Positions 57,882 through 64,000 of a stretch of 64,000 nucleotides of DNA are shown piece by piece. Source of the DNA: Astrocystis sublimbata (lineage: Eukaryota; Ascomycota; Sordariomycetes; Xylariales; Xylariaceae). How positions within the stretch are numbered: the first letter of the stretch is position 1; each line of letters starts with the position of its first letter. A model generated the notes under the pieces. The model was not told where the DNA came from. It was given only the letters and a program-made list of their open reading frames with translations, and did not search any database. The position numbers and the translations under genes are program-made. Location of the stretch: contig JAJNNY010000008.1 in assembly GCA_022453515.1 (NCBI GenBank), forward strand, positions 496,001 to 560,000, given 5' to 3'.

Positions 57882-58702
57882 GGTGGGCCGTATCAGTGAC
57901 GGTGTTTTGCTCGATGCTGAATGAGTGGGAATGGAACAAGGGAAGTCAGGTTGGTTTGTGTCGGTTGAACGGGTTGGAAACACAAAACTGCTGCTGAAGG
58001 TTTCCTGTCTGGGTTGTGGATAGCTATCGAAGGTGGTAGGTCATATATGCATTGCTTGATAATCAAGCCCAGCGATTTTTTTTCTTCTCTACCTAGGTAA
58101 GTTCCAAGCAAGCTGCCATCGCGTCGATGGTGGGGGCGGGGCAACCACTTGCATCTCTGCGCAGGTACCTGTACAGTACCCCGCCATCAGGGGCCGTCAT
58201 ACCTCCTATTGCAATTTGAGGGAACCTACCCGGGAGCTGTCATCAGGGGGAAGTGCAGGTAGCGTGGTGGGGGGCGCCTGGGGTGGTGGCTCCGCTTTTC
58301 GGGCATTTTCGGACCTGCAAGGTAAAGGTAGGTGCAGGTTCGGGTGCGTCTGAGCTGCAGCAGCGATTGATTGCCGGTCGTCGGTGCGTTAATGTGAAGC
58401 AGCTTGACGATAATTTCCTGGCCGGCGGGAAGCGTTGCGGTGTGTTTTGCGCGGTTTTCTCCCATTTCCACCCTCAACACCATTTATTCCTGGCCTCGTT
58501 CGCAGCAGAAGCACCTGTGAATCCGGGATTCACACTCGCCTGCTGCCACCTGCACCTACATACCTATTTTACTGTCTATACATATGTACGTAGAGTAGTA
58601 CTACCCCAATCCGCTCAATTGCCCAATCGGTCGCGCCCTCTGATGCTTCTCCTACTAACTAGTACTAGTACAACCACAACTCCAGCAACTCATCTGCCCA
58701 CC
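57882..58702. promoter_or_regulatory. Divergent promoter between sqt1 and fumarase
   Basis: 821 bp shared by two divergent housekeeping genes. It contains one TACCTAGGTA palindrome at 58090 and C/T-rich tracts with ACTAGTACTAGTAC repeats (58658-58671) just upstream of the fumarase ATG. The frame reading into the fumarase start from 58253 is not coding-like. Confidence 0.5.
58090..58099. repeat. TACCTAGGTA palindrome
   Basis: Perfect copy about 210 bp upstream of the sqt1 start, in the divergent promoter. Confidence 0.8.
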
Positions 58703-60511
58703 ATGCTTCGATCGGTACGCGCTACAGCCGGTGCTGGCCGCAATGTCTTGGGGCCGAGGCACGCGCCACGGCTCCTCACATGCCAATACTCGAGCACCAC
58801 CTCGTCATCGCTGTGCGCCTCAATCACCACCCCCTCCACTCCCTCACAGCCCTCCTCGAAACTGAGCACCACCACCCCGAAATACCCTGCCCAGTTCCGA
58901 CGAAGCTTGCACGCCACAGCCGCCAGGATGGCCGCCAGCACGAGAACCGAGAGCGATGCCTTTGGCGAGATCCAGGTCCCCGCCGACAAGTACTGGGGAG
59001 CCCAGACCGAGCGCTCCCTCGAGAACTTCCGCATCAACCAGCCCCAGGACCGCATGCCGCCTGCCATTGTGAGGGCATTCGGTATCCTGAAGGGCGCTGC
59101 CGCCACTGTGAACATGCGCTATGGACTCGGTATGCATCCCACGTCCCTGCGGCGTGCCCGCGCCCTTGGGACGTCGATCTAGGCCATCACCCCCAGAAGA
59201 CCAGACGCTTACCATTGTTGTTGCGCTTCTAGACGAGAAGGTTGGCAAGGCTATCCAGCAGGCCGCCGCCGAGGTCGCTGACCTGAAGCTCATCGACCAC
59301 TTCCCCCTCGTCGTCTGGCAGACCGGCTCCGGCACGCAGTCCAACATGAACGCCAACGAGGTCATTTCCAACCGAGCCATCGAGATCCTCGGCGGCACCA
59401 TGGGCACCAAGAAGCCCGTCCACCCCAACGACCACGTCAACCGATCCGCTTCGTCCAACGACACCTTCCCCACCGTTATGCACATCGCCGCCGTTCTCGA
59501 GCTCGAGGAATCGCTGCTGCCTTCGCTCAAGAGCCTCCACGAGGCCCTGCAGACGAAGGTTGACGACTTCGAGGCCAAGAAGATCATCAAGATCGGGCGG
59601 ACACATCTCCAGGACGCCACCCCCCTGACGCTCGCCCAGGAATTCTCCGGCTACGTTGCACAGCTCGACTTCGGCATCAAGCGTGTCGAGAGCTCCCTCC
59701 CGGACCTAAGGCTCCTAGCGCAGGGTGGCACCGCCGTCGGAACCGGCATCAACACCTTCGAGGGCTTTGCCGAGGCCATCGCCGAGGAGGTGACCAAGAT
59801 GACCGGAACCGAGTTTAAGACGGCCCCCAACAAGTTCGAGGCGCTCGCCGCCCACGATGCCATCGTCCAGGCTCACGGCTCCCTCAACACTCTGGCCGCG
59901 TCGCTCACCAAGATTGCCCAGGATATCCGCTACCTTGGAAGCGGCCCCCGCTGCGGTCTCGGCGAGCTGAACCTGCCGGAGAACGAGCCCGGCTCCAGTA
60001 TCATGCCCGGCAAGGTCAACCCCACGCAGTGCGAGGCTCTGACCATGCTCTGTGCTCAGGTCATGGGTAACCACGTCGCGACCACGATCGGTGGTATGAA
60101 CGGCCAGTTCGAGCTCAACGTATACAAGCCTCTCGTTATCCGCAACTTGCTCCACAGCACCAGGCTGTTGTCGGACGGTATGCGCTCGTTCGAGAAGAAT
60201 CTGGTGGTCGGCCTCCAGGCCAACGAGGAGAAGATTTCCAGCATCATGAAGGAATCGTAAGTGACACTTGGTTCTCCTTTTAGCCTCATCACACATTATC
60301 ATGCTAACAGACAACCAACAGCCTCATGCTCGTCACTTGCCTCAACCCCAAGATCGGCTACGACATGGCTTCCAAGGTCGCCAAGAACGCGCACAAGAAG
60401 GGCCTTACCCTGAAGGAAAGTGCTCTCGAGCTCAAGGCCCTGACATCAGATGAGTTCGACACGCTCGTCAAGCCTGACCTCATGGTTAAGCCCAGCCCTT
60501 ACAAGCTCTAA
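58703..60511 (+). CDS. fum1: Fumarate hydratase, class II (mitochondrial and probably cytosolic)
   Basis: This TCA-cycle enzyme hydrates fumarate to malate. Exons 58703-59129, 59233-60256 and 60322-60511 give 546 residues. The first join reads [17 protein letters not shown], the second [19 protein letters not shown]. The mature enzyme contains [37 protein letters not shown] and the fumarase/aspartase signature [13 protein letters not shown] with the flexible catalytic loop. The first 75 residues are Arg/Ser/Thr/Ala-rich without acidic residues, a long mitochondrial presequence. A second ATG at 58928 ([17 protein letters not shown]) begins exactly at the mature domain, so a cytosolic form from internal initiation is plausible (inference). 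Confidence 0.95.
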
Positions 60512-61569
60512 AGCCTGAATCAGATCTGACATTTTCGGGGCAACTGCATAGTACCCAGCGTTCTTGAATCACTTACAGTGCGATCCGAGCAGAGACCCGC
60601 GCATGAGCCATGAGGAAACCAAACTCCCTCTACATGATTTTTTGGACACACTAGGTAGCATGAAGGGTGCAGTTGTAACATCCAAATCCTCTACAAGCAA
60701 GCCGTGTATATACTGTCAAGAGAAAAAAAAAGTTTCAAAATAATGACCTTGGCTCGAACCCACGATTGCGAATTTTAGACTACCTAGGTGCTGCATACAC
60801 AGAGGTCGAGTGAGTAAGCGTAAGCACTGTAGATGGGATGGGTTCGTAACACATCCTGTGACAGCTTGTCGATGCGCCACATTTCAACGCCGATACTAAC
60901 TGCAACGGGTATTATACATATTGTGGCTATCATTCGTAGACATACATACATCGAAGAAATACGAAGTCGTCGGTTCATAGTCTTTGGCGGCATGACCAAT
61001 TGTCTTTTAGGCAACAAGATTGTATCAGTCACAGAACCTTGCGATGCTTGTCCCAGTCCACACCCGGACCTGATAACACTCAGAAAAGGGCAAACCCACA
61101 GATTTAGATACAGTCCCTACATAGTAGACAGCAGTGTTCATTCTGTTCCAGTGACCGTTGGCCATGACAGTTTATTGTGAGGACATACACAGGCGGGAAC
61201 GCGAGTTACCTAAGCATGAAGGTGGTTCACGATTAACTGCACGAAATTTGAGAATGAAACCTTGAATTGCATGGGATAATATTATTATCGATTCTGATAC
61301 GGATGACCCCTAATATACGAGAGTTTTCGTTATCGACTACAGTAGGGAGGTAGGTATGTCAATAAATACATCCGATACGCCGAAAATGCGCGATAAAAGA
61401 AAGTAGTCGCCAAAAAAAAACAATGAACCGCTTCCTTTGGTATGTATGCATGTATGCAGTCTTCAATCATTAGTATCAGGCAACATGACCGAGCTTGACC
61501 AAAATCGATTCCAACGCCTGAAATAGGTAACTAGGTTGTCGTGTTCATGATGTTTTCCATCCATCATGT
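60512..61569. other. Convergent intergenic region with a tRNA-like 3' fragment
   Basis: No gene is supported. On the minus strand, 60748-60771 reads AATCGTGGGTTCGAGCC, like the T-arm of a tRNA, but no matching acceptor stem is found. TACCTAGGTG (60781) is a one-mismatch relative of the dispersed palindrome. Confidence 0.4.
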
Positions 61570-63447
61570 TTAATGGGTGTTCGCGCCCACTAGATTCATA
61601 GCGAGACACACTAGCATAACACAAGCACCGTATATGGCGAGTGCCAAAGAAGCCCTTCGAAGGTGGGCAGGATTTAAATGTTCCATATCCCATCTCCACT
61701 TCGCCCGCCATCGCCAGGGCATCTTGGATGGTTTCCTCCTGGATGTGGTGCCGCTCACACCGCTGCGGATGCTCGAGACGCTTGCGACCAGCTGGCCCTC
61801 TGCATCGTCGTCGTCGTTGGCGCTATCGCTGTTGCCATCTTCCGAGGCAACCACTGACAGAGCATCGTCATCTTCCTTCATGAGTCGCTGATGATGGATA
61901 GAATCGGGGTCGGAAATTTTGTAGTAAAATAGGCCAGGAAGAATGAAGCTGATGGCAGTACTTCCGGTGGACCCGACATAAGCGAGGACTCTCTCCAACG
62001 AGGTCACTGTCAGAGCCACAGTGTAGGCGAGGACCAATAAAATCGTGGTAAGAATAGCAAATCGCAGCTCGGACATGGGTGCTGCTCCATGGTCTGAGCG
62101 TGTTGCTGTTGGGAGGAGCGCTCGACTTGATGGCGAACCCGTTCGCCCTTGCGTGCCGGGGATGGCGTTGGGACGCCATTTCAATACAGCATCCACGGAT
62201 GCCCTGCATGGATGCACCTGCAAGGGAACAGAAAAGGTAACAAGAATGACAATGGCCGCTTTCGCAATGGTCGAGGCTGTCGATGGTGCATCTGAAACGG
62301 TTCGTTAGTGACGAAAGTGAATACTGACAAGCGAGGTTCATACACATAGAGACAATATTGCCTGTAATGTCATTGCCGAACGACAAGTAGCCGGTGATGG
62401 AAACTAGAACGTAGACACCAGCAGCGGAGCCTATGCTAGACGAAATCACGCCGAGTATGCTGCGTAACAAATCAGTAAACCCGTCAAAGTCTGGAGGCTT
62501 AGATTGACTTACCTTTTTGGAGAATTGTCCTTGATCTCGTTAAGAATCGAGAACATGTTCTGGTGACAAGTATACGCAAAGATGACGACGGGCAAGCTGG
62601 CGAGCGCTTCGACGGGCCCAGCCCACTGAATGATACGAATCTTGTCCCTTGGCGCCCAAGCATCGGAAGAGAAATGGTAGACCACAAGTACGATCAAATA
62701 GCCGATAGCGACAAGGGCGATGATGCTCGTGTATTTGAGCGAGTCGAGACGGCGAAGGAAACTCAAAGGAATGATGACCAGCATGAATACAGTGATCCAA
62801 AAGTTGCGGTCCATCAAGTAGGCGACCTCGGCGGCCCTGCTGTCAAAGCCTTCGGTAACACCTGGCATCAGGTCTCCGATGATGATCATGTATGACACGG
62901 CCACGCCAAAGCACTTAATCGCGATGGCGGCATCGAAAATCACGGCGGCATTCGGATAGGTCATCTGCGACAGCGCAAAGAAGGACGACGAGCCGCGGTC
63001 GAGGTATCGAGCGCATCGTGATTGGAGGTAGAGGCCGAATGCCGATGTGAAGCCAGACCAGATAATGACAAACACTCCAAGCACCATGCCAAAATGCGAG
63101 AGCGCCGAGGGCATAGCGAGGGTGCCGGCGCCGAGAACTAGAAGACTTATCAGATTGATATGCCAGGGTGGGCCGAGTTCCTGGCGAAGAGAATTTGGGC
63201 AGCGGAAGTGGACGTACTGGTGTTGAGCAGGTTGGTCACGCTGCTGAACATGGAGGCGGTCCCGCCGCCGCCGCCATCTTTCGGGTGAGGCTTGGCCCGT
63301 CGATTTCTGGTCGAAGAAGATGGATCAGCATCGAGACATGGACCGCTCGGAAGTAATGGTTGAATGTTACCTCGTCATATCGGCGGATGCGCTTGTTCCC
63401 GCGTGGGAGCTGGTGCCCTCATGTGTGACGGCCGAATAATTCGGCAT
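61570..63447 (-). CDS. AVT-type vacuolar amino-acid transporter (AAAP/SLC38 family)
   Basis: This is a proton-coupled amino-acid transporter of the AAAP family, probably exporting neutral amino acids from the vacuole. Five exons, 5' to 3': 63447-63371, 63306-63218, 63137-62513, 62459-62344 and 62291-61570, give 542 residues; all joins close in frame. The cytosolic N-tail is followed by the hallmark SSVTNLLNTILGAGTLAMP in span 1. Other typical segments are FALSQMTYPNAAVIFDAAI, IKCFGVAVSYMIIIGDLMP, PVVIFAYTCHQNMFSILNE and IVSMYAPSTASTIAKAAIV, giving about 11 spans in all. A polar acidic loop (ANDDDDAEGQL) lies before the last span. The first two exons are reconstructed from splice logic and are a little less certain than the rest. 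Confidence 0.88.
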
Positions 63448-64000
63448 TAGCCCTGAGACGAGCAGACGGAGGGAGTCCTGTCTCAGGCACAGCAACGGCA
63501 CGATGTGTCAGCCCAAATCGCTTCCAATGCCTCGCTTGTCGCGTGTCACTCGTCCGGGCGCTCTTCGCTCGCCGCTCGCCACTCTTTTATGCCCACGCCT
63601 CTGATTGACCGACTTTTGAATGCGTATGCTAATGCCAAGTGCTGACCGATTGTCGCATAGGGACCGAGGGCGGCGATTTGAGTATGTACAGGCGTCGTCC
63701 GGGAGGCGCTGAAACGCTGATATCGCGAATAGAACAGGTGAATGTCGCTTGGTCGGTGTGGTCGAGGGTATTCGGGGGTGGGAGTGGGAGTGAGAGCGGG
63801 ATTTGTGTTGCTGATGTTGGTGCGCTTGCTTGCTGCCTGGCTCGCGTGGCGGTGGTATTGGAGTTGGATTGATGATGACAATCGGCATCCAGAGCCAGCC
63901 AAGGCCAGCTCCCTCCCTGGCCCGCCTGGAAGCTACCGGGGTACGTAAATCAAGATCACGCTCAGAACAGCTGTCATCGGCGCCTTGAAGGTCCACACTA
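63448..64000. other. Right-edge region
   Basis: This is the upstream region of the transporter gene. The minus-strand frames 63508-63996 and 63546-63902 overlap in different frames and show only Ser/His/Arg-rich sequence; neither is supported as a gene. Confidence 0.35.

Noticed and set aside
58844..59620. 258-codon minus-strand frame across fumarase exon 1, intron and exon 2
   Set aside because: It overlaps conserved sense coding sequence and has no recognisable domain.
59715..60314. 199-codon minus-strand frame inside the fumarase gene
   Set aside because: Antisense to the conserved fumarase core; biased codon use of the sense gene leaves the opposite frame open.
60748..60830. Possible minus-strand tRNA around GGGTTCGAGCC
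   Set aside because: The T-stem does not pair and there is no matching acceptor stem; at most a tRNA-derived fragment.
1..64000. CRISPR arrays, prokaryotic operons, phage or plasmid features
   Set aside because: There are no regularly spaced repeats, and the spliced fungal genes throughout rule out a prokaryotic origin.

Overview
The window is nuclear DNA of a filamentous ascomycete (Pezizomycotina, most likely a Sordariomycete). The signs are many genes split by short introns (about 50-150 nt, GT-AG, CTGAC/CTAAC-type branch points near the acceptor), classic fungal families (Zn2Cys6 regulator, fungal P450, Ure2-type GST, cellobiose-dehydrogenase-like GMC oxidase, GH31 alpha-glucosidase) and no operons or Shine-Dalgarno sites. 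The species is not identifiable by eye. Exon boundaries below were reconstructed by reading frames and splice consensus; nearly all close exactly in frame.

Layout. 1-5.2 kb: methylcrotonoyl-CoA carboxylase alpha subunit (runs off the left edge), a PPOX-type flavin-fold protein, an ankyrin relic and a GST. 5.3-6.3 kb: a decayed NRPS-like gene (end of adenylation, carrier, thioesterase). 6.3-11.4 kb is gene-poor. 11.4-24.5 kb is a housekeeping block: an RRM-like protein, proteasome subunit Rpn5, an FSH-type serine hydrolase, a 60-residue four-exon gene for ATP synthase subunit j, NIPSNAP, Rav2/Rogdi and RNase P/MRP subunit Pop7. 25-34 kb holds three unrelated flavoenzymes (amine/fructosyl-amino-acid oxidase type, secreted GMC oxidase, Baeyer-Villiger type monooxygenase) and a Sec14-like protein. 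34.9-37 kb is a fungal multi-pass membrane protein. 37-42.4 kb is repeat-rich, with a 759-bp palindromic foldback element and a decayed direct repeat around a secreted GH17-like enzyme. 42.4-52.9 kb groups an MFS transporter (frameshifted), a membrane SDR, a Zn2Cys6 regulator, a P450 and a SAM methyltransferase: a tailoring/transport/regulation set with no backbone synthase in the window. 53.4-63.4 kb returns to housekeeping: secreted alpha-glucosidase, ribosome-assembly factor Sqt1, fumarase and an AVT-type amino-acid transporter.

How the genes fit together. The mitochondrial genes (leucine breakdown, ATP synthase subunit j, fumarase, NIPSNAP) and the complexes (proteasome lid, RAVE, RNase P/MRP) are single components of dispersed pathways. 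The only physical grouping suggesting a shared job is 42.4-52.9 kb. The accessory stretches (5-11 kb, 37-42 kb) carry the decay signatures: frameshifts, transition-rich repeats and a hairpin transposon. A perfect 10-bp palindrome, TACCTAGGTA, recurs at least eight times, mostly between genes.
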